Positions 35,718 through 44,954 are shown, numbered from the stretch's first letter. The stretch is DNA of 58,198 nt from Bradyrhizobium jicamae (GCF_018130215.1 NZ_JAFCKQ010000052.1:1-58198); one strand, 5' to 3'. Numbers and translations are program-made. The notes: generated by a model not told the origin, from the letters alone.

Positions 35718-35858
35718 CCTTCGCGATCGAATGATTGATTGCACCGTGACAACGATCTGGAACGGGTTACAATCTTGAAAGCTCCGGCATGAGCCGAAGG
35801 AGGCAGTGTAACAAGCCTCCACGATCATCAGATCAGCCGGGCGGGAGGAAAAAGGGAC

Positions 35859-36353
35859 ATGGTCTATATCATCTCCAAGCGCGACGGTCCGCACCGGGAA
35901 GAGCTGGCGGCCAAGGACTTCCTTCAGAAGAACCGCACGACGGTCAACGCGCTTGCCAATCATCTGACGCTTGGGCGTTGGCAGCAGCTGCGCAATCCGG
36001 CGCCTCCTCCGCAACCGCAGCCATCGGGCAAGCTCTGGTCCACGCCGCCGGCTCGTCCAAAGGAGGCCGAGCCCTATGTGCGGATCAGCCATAACGGTCG
36101 CGTCGTGATCGCCGATCTGGCATCGGGACGGCAGCTCGATTTTGTCGGCGAACTGCGCGGCCACGGCCACTCGCGATACTTCGCCCTGGCGACACGCGAG
36201 AACGGGATCTTCGAGCCGTTGAACGACGAATTGTACAAGGTCCTGGCCGATCTCGAGGGAGTGGGTGTGCCCGACGAGACGTCGGAAGCCCACCTGGAAC
36301 AGATCATTTCAGGCCGGCTCGGCCTGGACGCGATCTCCAGAAGCGTCGAATGA
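35859..36353 (+). CDS. uncharacterised 164-aa protein upstream of mimR
   Basis: ATG at 35859 preceded by GGGAGGAAAAAGGGAC. Begins MVYIISKRDGPHREELAAKD. An N-terminal helical region is followed by a Pro-rich linker (NPAPPPQPQPSG, about 48-58) and a beta-rich C-terminal half (YVRISHNGRVVIADLASGRQ near 73). Ends with a helix (EAHLEQIISGRLGLDAIS). Soluble, no Cys. No known family. Its place, between the aquaporin and the sigma-54 activator on the same strand, suggests a part in the monooxygenase system. Confidence 0.75.
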   Translation: MVYIISKRDGPHREELAAKDFLQKNRTTVNALANHLTLGRWQQLRNPAPPPQPQPSGKLWSTPPARPKEAEPYVRISHNGRVVIADLASGRQLDFVGELRGHGHSRYFALATRENGIFEPLNDELYKVLADLEGVGVPDETSEAHLEQIISGRLGLDAISRSVE

Positions 36354-36363
36354 TCTGCGTGAG

Positions 36364-36399
36364 CGGAGCCTGCAGGGAAACCGATCCTGGCGGGCTCCG
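36364..36399 (+). promoter_or_regulatory. hairpin in the leader of the sigma-54 activator gene
   Basis: CGGAGCC (36364-36370) pairs with GGCTCCG (36393-36399), with an inner CAGG/CCTG pairing. It lies between the 164-aa gene stop and the activator ATG and could act as a terminator or leader structure that sets mimR expression apart. Confidence 0.4.
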
Positions 36400-36456
36400 G
36401 CTCAGTTCGTGTTTGCCGATCGGGTTGCTGTTTGCCAACGGACGTATGGTGCTCCA

Positions 36457-38508
36457 ATGCTGACGGAAACGCTCATGGCCAAGCCGCCGTTCTCGCTGGA
36501 AGGCTACAAAGCTTCGGACGCGGAGCAGGGGCGGCCATACGATGAGGGCGAAACCAACAAGGCATGGGAAAATTTCCTGACCTTCGGAGACCTGAGGCGC
36601 GAGAACGCTCCGGTACGAAGCGTCATCGAGGATTCATGGCAGCGCAGCGTCAAGTCCGGGGTCGATGCTCGTGGCAAGGGCAGTCATCTCCTCGCTTCGC
36701 CGGACGACCTCTATGAACTTCGTTTGAAGAATGATGACCTGCTTGGCTCGAGCGCCGAGACCTTCCGCCGGATTGCCGAGGTGCTTGGTGACGCGGCGAC
36801 GATGGTGGTCATCACCGACAGGAACGGCGTCGTGCTGGAGGTCGGTGGCGATCGGCGGACCATTGATGCAGGACACGATATTCGCCTGGAGGCAGGCGCG
36901 GCCTGGGGCGAAGCGGTCACCGGCACCAATGGCATCGGTACGGCGCTGGTCACGGGAAAGCCGGTTCATGTCCATGCGGCCGAACACTTCTCGGAGGGCA
37001 TCAAGGCGTGGACCTGCGTCGGTAGTCCCATCCGCAGTCCGATAGACGGCAGCATCATCGGCATCGTCGATTTTTCCGGACCTCAGGCAATCTTTCACCG
37101 GCACAATGTGGCCCTGGCGGTGGTCGCGGCCCATCACATCGAACTGGCGCTCTCGGAAAAGATCCGCATCGAGAGAATGCGGCTGCTTGAGGCGAGCATT
37201 TCCCGAATGCCGGGGATGAACAGCTCTGATGGGGTCGTCATTCTCGACCGGTTTGGCAGGGTCGTTCATCACAACGACATGGCCTCCGTTCGCTGGCACC
37301 GGATTGCGCAATCGCAGGACCTGAGCATCGGGAGGCAGCTTCTGCCAAGCGACGATGGCTTTCTGGCAAGAGACCTTGCCAAGGGGCTGCCCGAAGAATT
37401 GCGCGAGCAGCGGATCGAGCCTTTGGTAGTCGATGGCGTGGTGAAGGGCGCGATGCTCGTGCTCGCGGCGAAGCCTCGCACGGGTCTTGCCCGATCCCAG
37501 ATGTCGCCGGCGGCTCGCGCCGCACTTGTCTCGGCCAAGGACGCGATTGTTGGATGCAGTGACGCATTGTTGCAAACGATCGAGAAGATTGAGCGGGCAG
37601 CGCTCGGACGAACGGCAATCCTGCTCGAGGGCGAGACGGGTGTCGGCAAGGAGCTCTTCGCCCGTCTGGTTCACGCCGCCAGCCAGAATACCGGCAAGGA
37701 ACCGTTCATTGCATTCAATTGCGGTGCGGTCTCCAAGGAGCTTCTCGGCGGCGAATTATTCGGCCATGCGCCGGGCGCTTATACCGGCGCCACGCGCGAG
37801 GGGAGACCTGGACGGTTTGAGTTTGCAAATGGCGGCGTGCTCAGCCTCGACGAGATCGGCGAGATGCCGATGGACCTGCAGCCCTACCTGCTCCGTGTAC
37901 TGGAGGAGCGCGCGGTGTACAGGCTTGGCGACAACAAGGCGCGATCTGTGGACGTCCGATTGGTAGCGTCGACCAATCGGAATCTGAAGCAAGAGGTGGC
38001 GGAGGGACGTTTTCGCAAGGATTTGTACTTCCGGATCGGTGTCGTCAAGTTCACCATCCCGCCGCTCCGTGAGCGCCTGGGCGATGTCGAGATTCTGATC
38101 GATCATTTCAACAGGCGGTTTGCGGAGACCTATGGCACCCAACCGCTGCGCTTCGAGGCAGCGACGATGGAGTTGCTGCGACGCTATAGCTGGCCCGGGA
38201 ACGTTCGCGAGCTGCGCAATCTGGTCGAGAACCTCGTGCTGATGACGATCACCGGCATCGTCGCTCCCAGGGACTTGCCGGAGGATTTCGTGGAGCCGGC
38301 TCAGTCCTCCTCGTTGCCCCAGCGGGCGGGGCATAGCTCAACGGGACCGGAAGGCGACGAGATCGCGCGTTTCGACGAAGTGGAACGCCGTGCGATCGAG
38401 AGGGCCGTCGCGACTGCTGGCGGTAACATTGCCGCCGCTGCCGAGAAGTTGGGGCTTTCGCGCGCCACGCTGTATCGCAAATTGCACCAATACCGTTCCC
38501 GGACCTGA
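36457..38508 (+). CDS. mimR: sigma-54-dependent activator, AcoR/MimR type
   Basis: 683 aa. Enhancer-binding protein expected to switch on the -24/-12 promoters at 24476, 25962 and 26600. Domains: GAF-type sensor about 95-235, PAS-like 255-335, AAA+ 365-600 with Walker A GETGVGKE (392-399), the sigma-54 contact loop GAYTGA (440-445; Tyr for the usual Phe, a common variant) and Walker B VLSLDEIGEM with Asp465/Glu466, then a Fis-type helix-turn-helix (AAAAEKLGLSRATLYRKL) at the end. ATG at 36457 is the first plausible start after the upstream gene. It runs in the same direction as the operon. Confidence 0.93.
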   Translation: MLTETLMAKPPFSLEGYKASDAEQGRPYDEGETNKAWENFLTFGDLRRENAPVRSVIEDSWQRSVKSGVDARGKGSHLLASPDDLYELRLKNDDLLGSSAETFRRIAEVLGDAATMVVITDRNGVVLEVGGDRRTIDAGHDIRLEAGAAWGEAVTGTNGIGTALVTGKPVHVHAAEHFSEGIKAWTCVGSPIRSPIDGSIIGIVDFSGPQAIFHRHNVALAVVAAHHIELALSEKIRIERMRLLEASISRMPGMNSSDGVVILDRFGRVVHHNDMASVRWHRIAQSQDLSIGRQLLPSDDGFLARDLAKGLPEELREQRIEPLVVDGVVKGAMLVLAAKPRTGLARSQMSPAARAALVSAKDAIVGCSDALLQTIEKIERAALGRTAILLEGETGVGKELFARLVHAASQNTGKEPFIAFNCGAVSKELLGGELFGHAPGAYTGATREGRPGRFEFANGGVLSLDEIGEMPMDLQPYLLRVLEERAVYRLGDNKARSVDVRLVASTNRNLKQEVAEGRFRKDLYFRIGVVKFTIPPLRERLGDVEILIDHFNRRFAETYGTQPLRFEAATMELLRRYSWPGNVRELRNLVENLVLMTITGIVAPRDLPEDFVEPAQSSSLPQRAGHSSTGPEGDEIARFDEVERRAIERAVATAGGNIAAAAEKLGLSRATLYRKLHQYRSRT

Positions 38509-38522
38509 GGGCAGGGCGAGGC

Positions 38523-38972
38523 ATGGCGACTGTTTGGGACGAACAGAACGGCGGGGAGGGGTCCACTACCGCGGCGGCAATCGCATCGCAGATCCTTGCG
38601 CGCGCGGACCGCGACGTCACTTTCGTGGTGCAGCTGCTCGGCGAAAGCCAAGATCTGCTGGTTCGGCATTTTATCGTGTTCATCGAGGTCGAACTTGCAA
38701 AACGCAGCATCGGTTACGGCGCGCATCCGTTGTTGCGTCCCTTCATCGAAACGCATGCGCGCGAGCTTTCGGAATTCGTCTTGAAGGGGATCGGCTTGCG
38801 GCATCAGTTCGGACTTCAGGCCGTCGAGACGATGGCCGGCGATCCAGCGCGGTTGTTGAGGGTCGATCTGTGGGACTCCCTGCAATCTCACATCAATGAC
38901 GCGCAGCAACACTTCGTATCCGGTATCGGAGGCCTGCATCGGATTCTGGCTCAAATCGAGGCGGGCGCATGA
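38523..38972 (+). CDS. uncharacterised helical protein, 149 aa
   Basis: Starts 15 nt after mimR with GGGCGAGGC upstream. Begins MATVWDEQNGGEGSTTAAAI. It appears all-helical (FVVQLLGESQDLLVRHFIVF near 35, PFIETHARELSEFVLKGIG near 72). No signal peptide, no membrane helix, no known family. Overlaps the next gene by 4 nt (ATGA), so the two are translated together. First of a four-gene set of unknowns downstream of the activator. Confidence 0.75.
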   Translation: MATVWDEQNGGEGSTTAAAIASQILARADRDVTFVVQLLGESQDLLVRHFIVFIEVELAKRSIGYGAHPLLRPFIETHARELSEFVLKGIGLRHQFGLQAVETMAGDPARLLRVDLWDSLQSHINDAQQHFVSGIGGLHRILAQIEAGA

Positions 38973-39277
38973 GCAACAATCCGCAGACCCTGATTGAGGT
39001 GTTCAAGGAGCGGTTGGCTGTCGTTCAGGAGATATCGGCCGCTCAATCGCGCAACCTTCTGAACCTTCAGCTCGGCGGTGGGGCGCAGTTCGAGATTCAG
39101 GAGATCGAGCGACAGATGGTCGCGACAGGCGTCTCGCACGCGCTCGCCGAGGCGCTCGAGCAGGCGCGTGCGCGCCTGACAAACGCGACTGCCGGAATGG
39201 CGGCATGCGATGCCCAATGCGCCGCACTGGAGCGCCGCCTTGAAGATCTTGACAGGCGGATTGCCGCCGGCAGGTGA
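38969..39277 (+). CDS. uncharacterised coiled-coil protein, 102 aa
   Basis: ATG overlaps the previous stop by 4 nt. Begins MSNNPQTLIEVFKERLAVVQ. Almost entirely heptad-like helix (IQEIERQMVATGVSHALAEA, then LEQARARLTNATAGMAACDA, then ALERRLEDLDRRIAAGR), so probably a coiled-coil scaffold or a partner of its neighbours. Its stop lies within a GTGA shared with the WD40 gene start. Unknown family. Confidence 0.75.
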   Translation: MSNNPQTLIEVFKERLAVVQEISAAQSRNLLNLQLGGGAQFEIQEIERQMVATGVSHALAEALEQARARLTNATAGMAACDAQCAALERRLEDLDRRIAAGR

Positions 39278-40395
39278 GACGTTCGATGGATACGATGGAA
39301 GCAGAAACTGCAACACTTTATGATTTGCTCGGGCGGCACTGGACAGCCGAAGCCCCCGTCACCGATGCGGCCTTCGCGGAAGATGGAGTTGCGTTCGCGC
39401 TCGCCGATGGTGCGCTTGCGATCGCTCCGCTGACCGATATCGAGCCGCCGCAGGATCGCTGCCGTATCGCGCTGGATGGAGGGCGAACCACAATCTCGCC
39501 GCGGCGGAAGCCGGTGCCTCCATTGACGAAGGTCGTTGTCAGCGATGCTCCGCTTCATCTCGCTTCGATCGGGACGTCGGGCTTTGGCGCAAGTGATCAC
39601 AGCCGGTTGCTCAGCGTGTCGGCATCCGGCGTCACGCGGCTGATAGCGGATCATGGGTCCCCAATCGATCTCGTTGCCCCGGTGCAGACGGGGGGCATTC
39701 TGGCCGCTTCTGGCGGATCGGTCATATTTTACGATGCCAATGGCGATGTCGGCTGGCTCCAGGAGCGCGCCGGCGGGAATGCATCGGCACTTGCCGTATC
39801 AAGGGATCGCAGGCGCTTTGCGATCGGAGTCGGCATTCGTCTGCTCGTTCGTGCCTTCGCGGCGCGACCGGAGCCGACGGCTTCATTCGAGCTCGGCCCA
39901 ATCTCCAAACTGGCGTGGAGCCCCGACGGAACCTGGTTGGCTGCATCTGTCGTCGGGACAGGCGTTGTTCTGGTTCGCCTTGCCGATGCTCGGATCGTCC
40001 GGATTTCGAGTTATCCCGGGAGCACGTCATCGCTGTCATGGAGCGTGGATTCACGTGTTCTTGTTACGAGCGGGGCTTACCGGATGATCGCATGGGACAT
40101 TTCCAGCCTGCGCGACGACAGCGAACGGCCGATCAGCCTCTCGACAGGCCGTGCCAGATCCGTGCTCGTGGAGACGGCGGATATGCACCCCGAGGGTCGC
40201 CTGATCGCAGCAGGTTATGCCGACGGCATGGTGGTTGTCGCCAGGATCGGGGAATCCGACGAACTGCTTGTCAGGCCACCTGGTCGGGGCGCTATCCACG
40301 CACTGCGTTGGTCGCCCGATGGCAAGCACCTTGCATTCGGTACAAACAACGGGGAGGCGGCTATCGTCACGTTTCCCAGCCAAATTTTCAAATAG
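39274..40395 (+). CDS. WD40-repeat beta-propeller protein, 373 aa
   Basis: GTG start at 39274 overlapping the previous TGA (GTGA); an ATG at 39286 is an alternative. WD40-like blades are clear in the second half: ISKLAWSPDGTWLAASVVG near 210, TSSLSWSVDSRVLVTSGAYR near 253 and IHALRWSPDGKHLAFGTNNG near 345, with weaker ones before. No signal peptide, so a cytoplasmic interaction platform. Translationally coupled to two small helical proteins. WD40 proteins are not usual in di-iron monooxygenase clusters as far as I know. Confidence 0.82.
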   Translation: MRRSMDTMEAETATLYDLLGRHWTAEAPVTDAAFAEDGVAFALADGALAIAPLTDIEPPQDRCRIALDGGRTTISPRRKPVPPLTKVVVSDAPLHLASIGTSGFGASDHSRLLSVSASGVTRLIADHGSPIDLVAPVQTGGILAASGGSVIFYDANGDVGWLQERAGGNASALAVSRDRRRFAIGVGIRLLVRAFAARPEPTASFELGPISKLAWSPDGTWLAASVVGTGVVLVRLADARIVRISSYPGSTSSLSWSVDSRVLVTSGAYRMIAWDISSLRDDSERPISLSTGRARSVLVETADMHPEGRLIAAGYADGMVVVARIGESDELLVRPPGRGAIHALRWSPDGKHLAFGTNNGEAAIVTFPSQIFK

Positions 40396-40448
40396 TTTGG
40401 CCCCGCGCCAGGGGCCGAACGTCTTCCGCGGTCATCAGGAGGGAAACC

Positions 40449-40634
40449 ATGACATCTACCCGATTGCTCAATGAAGCCGATAGCAAGGATCAGTACTTCA
40501 AGGAGCTTGCTGAGCTTTCCGAACGCATGATCGCCGCGCATGGAAAGGAGTTCTCGATGGGTGCCCTGGTGCTGGCCGCAAGGTTCATCGCCGAAAACAA
40601 GCCTTTCGAGCAAAGTGCAGTGAGGACAAGCTAA
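40449..40634 (+). CDS. uncharacterised 61-aa protein
   Basis: ATG at 40449 with AGGAGGGAAA upstream. Begins MTSTRLLNEADSKDQYFKEL and continues ERMIAAHGKEFSMGALVLAA: two amphipathic helices, soluble, no Cys. Lies 53 nt after the WD40 gene on the same strand and just before a transposase relic, so it is the last gene of this block. Family unknown. Confidence 0.6.
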   Translation: MTSTRLLNEADSKDQYFKELAELSERMIAAHGKEFSMGALVLAARFIAENKPFEQSAVRTS

Positions 40635-40656
40635 GGAACGCTCAGCAACGCCGTTA

Positions 40657-41222
40657 TCACGGGCATTCCGCGGATCGGGCGATGGCCTCGTAGACCTCCT
40701 CGATGGTTCGCCGGGCGCCGGCATTGCGCAGCCAATGTTTGAACTTGGCGAAGAACTGCTCGATCGGGTTCAGATCGGGCGAATATTTTGGCAGGTAGAA
40801 GAGCCGTGTCGCTGGCGGCGCGACGTACGGCGTGGGCCCTGTGCGAGCCGGATTGTCAACAATGACGATGTCGCCAAGCCGCAGGGTCGGGATGAGAACC
40901 CTCTCGATGCAGAGAAGGAAGGCTTCGCCGTTGATTGGCCCCTCGATGAACCACGCAGCGGTGATGCGATCGTGGCGGCGTTGCCGTAACGCACCCGCCA
41001 CCGGTTTACCGGCGGCAAAAGGTAGGCAAAGAGCGTGGCAGCGCCAGCCTTCCGTTGATGGCAAGGGCTGCCTTGATCTTCAATTTGTCTAGAACCTCCA
41101 GCATGCGCCAGAACCCGACACGACTGCCGTACTCGTGCCATGGCCAATTCGGGATAAACGTCCGTTAGATCCCTCCCCAGTCGCTTCCGTTTCGCCCGGA
41201 CAACGAACGCTGGCTGGGGTCG
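40657..41222 (-). pseudogene. IS630-type transposase relic
   Basis: The C-terminal part is in one frame: TAAWFIEGPINGEAFLLCIE, LRLGDIVIVDN, then LFYLPKYSPDLNPIEQFFAK. These are the second Asp and final Glu motifs of the DDE domain of IS630 transposases. A few residues after DN are replaced (PARTGPTPY where a 'LGSHK'-like word is expected) and the protein ends early (AIARSAECP). Upstream the family words continue only in another frame (KRKRLGRDLTDVYPELAMA, 41100-41210). So it is deleted, shifted and dead. No clear terminal inverted repeats or TA duplication identified. Confidence 0.75.
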
Positions 41223-41223
41223 C

Positions 41224-41817
41224 TCACTCGCCGCTCGTGAAAGATGCGACGAGTGCGTCGACTTCCTTCTGATCCGGACCCTTGCAGCGGGCGTTGACGC
41301 GCGGACCGGTGGCGTAACCAATCCACAGTACAATCTCGTGCGGCCGCGGCGCGTCGTGGATGAGCACGGGAGTCGAATCAAAGGCATCGAGATCCCACCC
41401 CTCGTCGAGGGGCCCATAGATCAGATCGACACTCGTGCCCGGCGGGCCCACCTTGGCGTGGCCCGGAATGATAACGCGACCGCGTTTGATCGCGCGGCGC
41501 ATCGACATACCGAGTCTCGGATGTATCATCGCCGCGCCGTGTTCGAGGTCGCCTCCGATGCCTACCAACGCCGCCTTGGTGTATGCGCGTAGCTGCCCTG
41601 GGTTTGCACCAAGTGTCGCCAACGCCGTCTTCGTGAGCAAAGCCCCGAGCTCAAGCGAATATTCGATCAGGGGCTTGAGATCAGCACCGGCCGGCCCGCC
41701 GGCGAGCGGGTTATCGAACACCGCTGCAATCGCGACGCGTCGCAGCGGGGGGCTCGAACGCGCACCGTACTCGCTATTGATCTCCTCGACGAGAGTGACG
41801 GTCTTGCGGATGGTCAT
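41224..41817 (-). CDS. amino acid synthesis (AA_synth, DUF1185) family protein
   Basis: 197 aa. ATG at 41817 (MTIRKTVTLVEEINSEYG) follows AGAGGAGC. Family words: PLRRVAIAAVFDNPLAGG near 25, ALVGIGGDLEHGAAMIHP near 85, RAIKRGRVIIPGHAKVGPPG near 107 and IYGPLDEGWDLDAFDSTPV near 133. Length fits. The biochemical role of the family is not firmly known; despite the name there is no assigned reaction. The stop sits beside the transposase relic. Confidence 0.85.
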   Translation of the reverse strand: MTIRKTVTLVEEINSEYGARSSPPLRRVAIAAVFDNPLAGGPAGADLKPLIEYSLELGALLTKTALATLGANPGQLRAYTKAALVGIGGDLEHGAAMIHPRLGMSMRRAIKRGRVIIPGHAKVGPPGTSVDLIYGPLDEGWDLDAFDSTPVLIHDAPRPHEIVLWIGYATGPRVNARCKGPDQKEVDALVASFTSGE

Positions 41818-42186
41818 GATGTACTTGCTCCTCTGGTGTCGATCCCGTGCCCAGCAGATACTATCCGCCAAGCTCGGTTAGAAGAAGGGCTGGCAGTCGC
41901 CGTCGCGTGTCAGAACGAAACGCCCGGTGCGCGCCGATGCAGCTGTCGCCTCGCTACCGAGCAACAGAACACATCCGATCAGCGACGATCGCAAAGATGT
42001 CGAGGCGTTGTGGACAGGAGTTTGTTTAGAGCGTGCGTTCGTGCAACGAAGTGGGGGAACAATAACCCCGCCTGCGCCATATATTAGGTCCATCTTGATT
42101 GGCGAAGCTAGTCAAATCGCTCGTGTCCAGCAAATGCTGCGGCACGCGGCGATCTCAGATATGAAACCTGTCGACAGGGATCGACT
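41818..42186. other. 369-nt intergenic stretch, nothing recognised
   Basis: It separates the AA_synth gene from the thioredoxin-fold gene, both on the minus strand. The open frames are shadow-like. It presumably contains the AA_synth promoter; no palindrome or terminator stands out. Confidence 0.4.
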
Positions 42187-42741
42187 TCATTCGTCCTTCC
42201 ATTTGATCGAGCAGCCAATGGACGCGTTTTGGTCAGCCGGCGCCAGACCGGTGGTCGCAATCGCGCGCATGGCCTCGACAAGCTCTCGGGGCGCGCCCGT
42301 GCGAGGCGGAGTTGTGCGCCCTTCGTCGAGCCGGCCGCGATACTTGAGCTTGCGGTCGGCACTGTAACCGAAGAAGTCCGGCGTACAGGCTGCCCCATAC
42401 GCCCGAGCGACTGTCTGGGTCTCGTCGTGGAGATACGGAAACGGGAAATCATGAGCCTTCGCGAAACGCTTCATATTCTCAAATGAGTCTTCAGGATAGC
42501 TCGCCGCGTCGTTCGAGCAAATCGCCACGAAGCCTATGCTCTCTGACATCAGCACGCGGGCGTCCGAAACCATGCGGTCGATCACCGCTTTGACATAGGG
42601 ACAATGGTTGCAGATGAACACAACGACCGTGCCCTTTTTGCCCGCAACGTCGTCCAGTGCGTAAGTCTTGCCATCGGTGGCCGGAAGCCGGAACACCGCC
42701 GCCGGCTTATCAAAAACGACTTGGCTAGCTGCTGTCGCCAT
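42187..42741 (-). CDS. thioredoxin-fold (peroxiredoxin/TlpA-like) protein
   Basis: 184 aa. The start at 42741 (MATAASQVVFDKP) has an ideal AAGGAGGT 6 nt upstream. AhpC/TSA-like fold with CxxC at Cys44-Cys47 in VVVFICNHCPYVKAVIDRM, then YLHDETQTVARAYGAACTPD, where the cis-Pro motif (TPDFFGY) is present. No signal peptide, so cytosolic. This CNHCP subgroup is usually annotated as a thioredoxin-family protein; partner unknown. Confidence 0.88.
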   Translation of the reverse strand: MATAASQVVFDKPAAVFRLPATDGKTYALDDVAGKKGTVVVFICNHCPYVKAVIDRMVSDARVLMSESIGFVAICSNDAASYPEDSFENMKRFAKAHDFPFPYLHDETQTVARAYGAACTPDFFGYSADRKLKYRGRLDEGRTTPPRTGAPRELVEAMRAIATTGLAPADQNASIGCSIKWKDE

Positions 42742-42997
42742 ATCGCACCTCCTTGTGCTCCAATATATGTTGACGCACAGTTTCCAAAACCTGCTCGCCA
42801 GTCGCCTCGTTTGGCTATACGTCAGCCATTTCCGGTTGACCCTTAACAGCCGCCATTTGGACGAGCGCCGGAATTCGTCTGTGTGGGCCACGAACGGACG
42901 TTAGCTCCTCCAATGCCCCGGCGCGTGGGGCGGTGACCATAATATGCTCCTGTCTCAAGTTTGCTCCTCCGGCGGCTCGGAATGATTGCCTCGACAC

Positions 42998-43837
42998 TCA
43001 CTGCCGGCCGCGCTCCTGCGACTTCTTTTCGCCGATCAGACAGGGCACCCGGGGCTCTTTCTCGACGGCTGGGACGATCCTGCTCTCTGGCGTTCCCGCA
43101 ACTTCGCGAACAAGCTTGGCCCGGATCGCTTCCTGGAATTTTTCACGATCTTTGATCGTCATGACGAAGGCGCCCGGCCCTCCGATCACGCAGTCCTCGT
43201 AATAGAGATCGAGATTCTCGATATCCGTCGTCGTGAGGGATGGCTCCTTCACCATGATCGGAAGGCCGTTGATAATGATGCCTTTCTCCAGGGCAGCGTC
43301 GCGGGCGCCGGTTACGGGGGCTCCGTCGTTGTTCGGCCCATCGCCGGAAATATCGATGACGCGCCGCAACCCGCGATAGGGGTTCTCCTCGAGCAGCTGC
43401 ACAGCGAAATCGATCGCTCCGGAAATCGATGTACTCGAACCGCGACGAACCGGCGCTTTCATGATCTCGCCGGCCACGGCATCCGCTGATTCCGGACCGT
43501 CGATGATGCGCCAGGGAATGATGATCTTCTCGTCGCCCGACATCGACCACTCGAAATAGGTCACGGCCACCTTACTGCCCGGACCGGCCCTCAGCGCCTG
43601 AAGGAAGTCTTTCGATACGATGGCATGTGCATAGCCCTCGCGCTGAATGGCAAGTTCGTCCATATCCATCGAATAGGAGACGTCGACGGCGATAACGAGC
43701 TCGACATTGACGGACTGTACACTGTTGTTGGCGTCGGCGAATCGAGAGTGCGGGGTTGGCGCGGCAATGCCAGCAACGTCACCTCCGACGATCGCCCCCG
43801 CAACAAGCACCGCCCCGACCCAGACACACCAGCGCAT
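42998..43837 (-). CDS. DUF1194 von Willebrand factor A-like secreted protein
   Basis: 279 aa. Start at 43837 (MRWCVWVGAVLVAG) with GGGACGGGAGG upstream. Signal peptide about 1-25, then a VWA domain with the metal-site motif DVSYSMD (Asp52, Ser54, Ser56) and DISGDGPNNDGAPVTGARDA near 168. Ends Lys/Arg-rich. DUF1194 proteins are common in rhizobia; function unknown. Single gene between its neighbours. Confidence 0.88.
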   Translation of the reverse strand: MRWCVWVGAVLVAGAIVGGDVAGIAAPTPHSRFADANNSVQSVNVELVIAVDVSYSMDMDELAIQREGYAHAIVSKDFLQALRAGPGSKVAVTYFEWSMSGDEKIIIPWRIIDGPESADAVAGEIMKAPVRRGSSTSISGAIDFAVQLLEENPYRGLRRVIDISGDGPNNDGAPVTGARDAALEKGIIINGLPIMVKEPSLTTTDIENLDLYYEDCVIGGPGAFVMTIKDREKFQEAIRAKLVREVAGTPESRIVPAVEKEPRVPCLIGEKKSQERGRQ

Positions 43838-44042
43838 GGCGGCCTCCCGTCCCTTCCCGAGCATGGTGACACTCAAAATGCACTCCGAAAAGCGCAAACA
43901 TGCAATGTCGTCTTCGTTCGCAGCAATTGAGGCCCGCTCTGGACGATGAGGAGAGGCCCGGAACTGCCTCGTGCTTCCGGGGCGCGCCAACCCCGAAGAA
44001 GCTTTGCCTGGGGAGTCGGAGAAGGCCAGACGAGAGTGCGAC

Positions 44043-44699
44043 CTAACCGCTCGTCGCAGCGCGATAAAAGGCTTCTACCTTCCACAGGTCCTTTGAGTGA
44101 GTGCCCTCTCGATCGGTTCTTGTTTTCGAGTCGACGCCGGCAGGTCGTACCGACCGAATGGCTTCCTTGACATTGTCTGGTCCGAGGCCACCAGCAAGGA
44201 TTACCGGGGTGCGAACACTCTCCACTATCCTTCGACTGATGCTCCAGTCGTGCGTCACGCCCTGCGCGCCGATTTGCACATCACCCGTGCGATGACTGTC
44301 AAGCAGGATCCAGTCGACAACTCCATCATATGCTTGCGCCACGCTTACCGCCTCGGGTCCCGTGACAGGTACGCTGCGCATGAATTTGCTCTTTGGCAGA
44401 GACTTTCGCAGCGCCACGACAAGATCGGGCGTAAGCAATTCGCTTGATGCGCCGAGATGGACGATGGGCGGGTCAAGCTCCCGTGCCATCCGTTCGACAA
44501 GAGCGACATCCGCCGAGAGGAACAGCGCGGAAAGTACGGACGGCGCCCGGATCATCTTCATAACGGCTATTGCTTTCTGAACCGAAAGCTCCCGGGGGAA
44601 GGCTCCGTCGCCGACGAGCACGCCGACATGATCCACGCCGACTGCCGATATCGCCTCAGCTTCCGCTGGTGTCGCAACTTCGTAAATTTGCGTCAGCAT
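44043..44699 (-). CDS. phosphoribosylanthranilate isomerase (TrpF)-like protein without the catalytic Cys
   Basis: 218 aa TIM barrel. ATG at 44699 with GAGGT 9 nt upstream. TrpF-like words: VGVDHVGVLVG near 20, WILLDSHRTGD near 130 (acidic residue kept) and RTPVILAGGLGPDNVKEAIR near 165, then RPAGVDSKTRTD near 185 (normally 'GVDVSSG'). The N-terminal KICG motif with the catalytic Cys is replaced by TQIYEV, so ordinary Amadori isomerisation is unlikely by the known mechanism. No other trp gene nearby. Probably a divergent paralogue with another sugar-phosphate substrate. Confidence 0.8.
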   Translation of the reverse strand: MLTQIYEVATPAEAEAISAVGVDHVGVLVGDGAFPRELSVQKAIAVMKMIRAPSVLSALFLSADVALVERMARELDPPIVHLGASSELLTPDLVVALRKSLPKSKFMRSVPVTGPEAVSVAQAYDGVVDWILLDSHRTGDVQIGAQGVTHDWSISRRIVESVRTPVILAGGLGPDNVKEAIRSVRPAGVDSKTRTDREGTHSKDLWKVEAFYRAATSG

Positions 44700-44954
44700 C
44701 GTCTTGCACCTCGTTGCCGGCCACTCAGCGCTGAGTAAACAGAATGGCTTGGTGCTGGGTCAATGGCCGTCTTGGGGTGACCTGGCGAGGATGGAAACTC
44801 TTGGGCACCAAGCGAGCGCCGGTCGCACGCAAAGCAGGCTAAGGGCCGCTGAGTGCTCTACCCAGCTATCCGGGCACCCTGGCGCCGCCGGCCCAACTCC
44901 TGCAGCAGGTCTCGCGGCGAACGAAAGAGTCGAAAGTTCCCGAGCAGGGACGAG

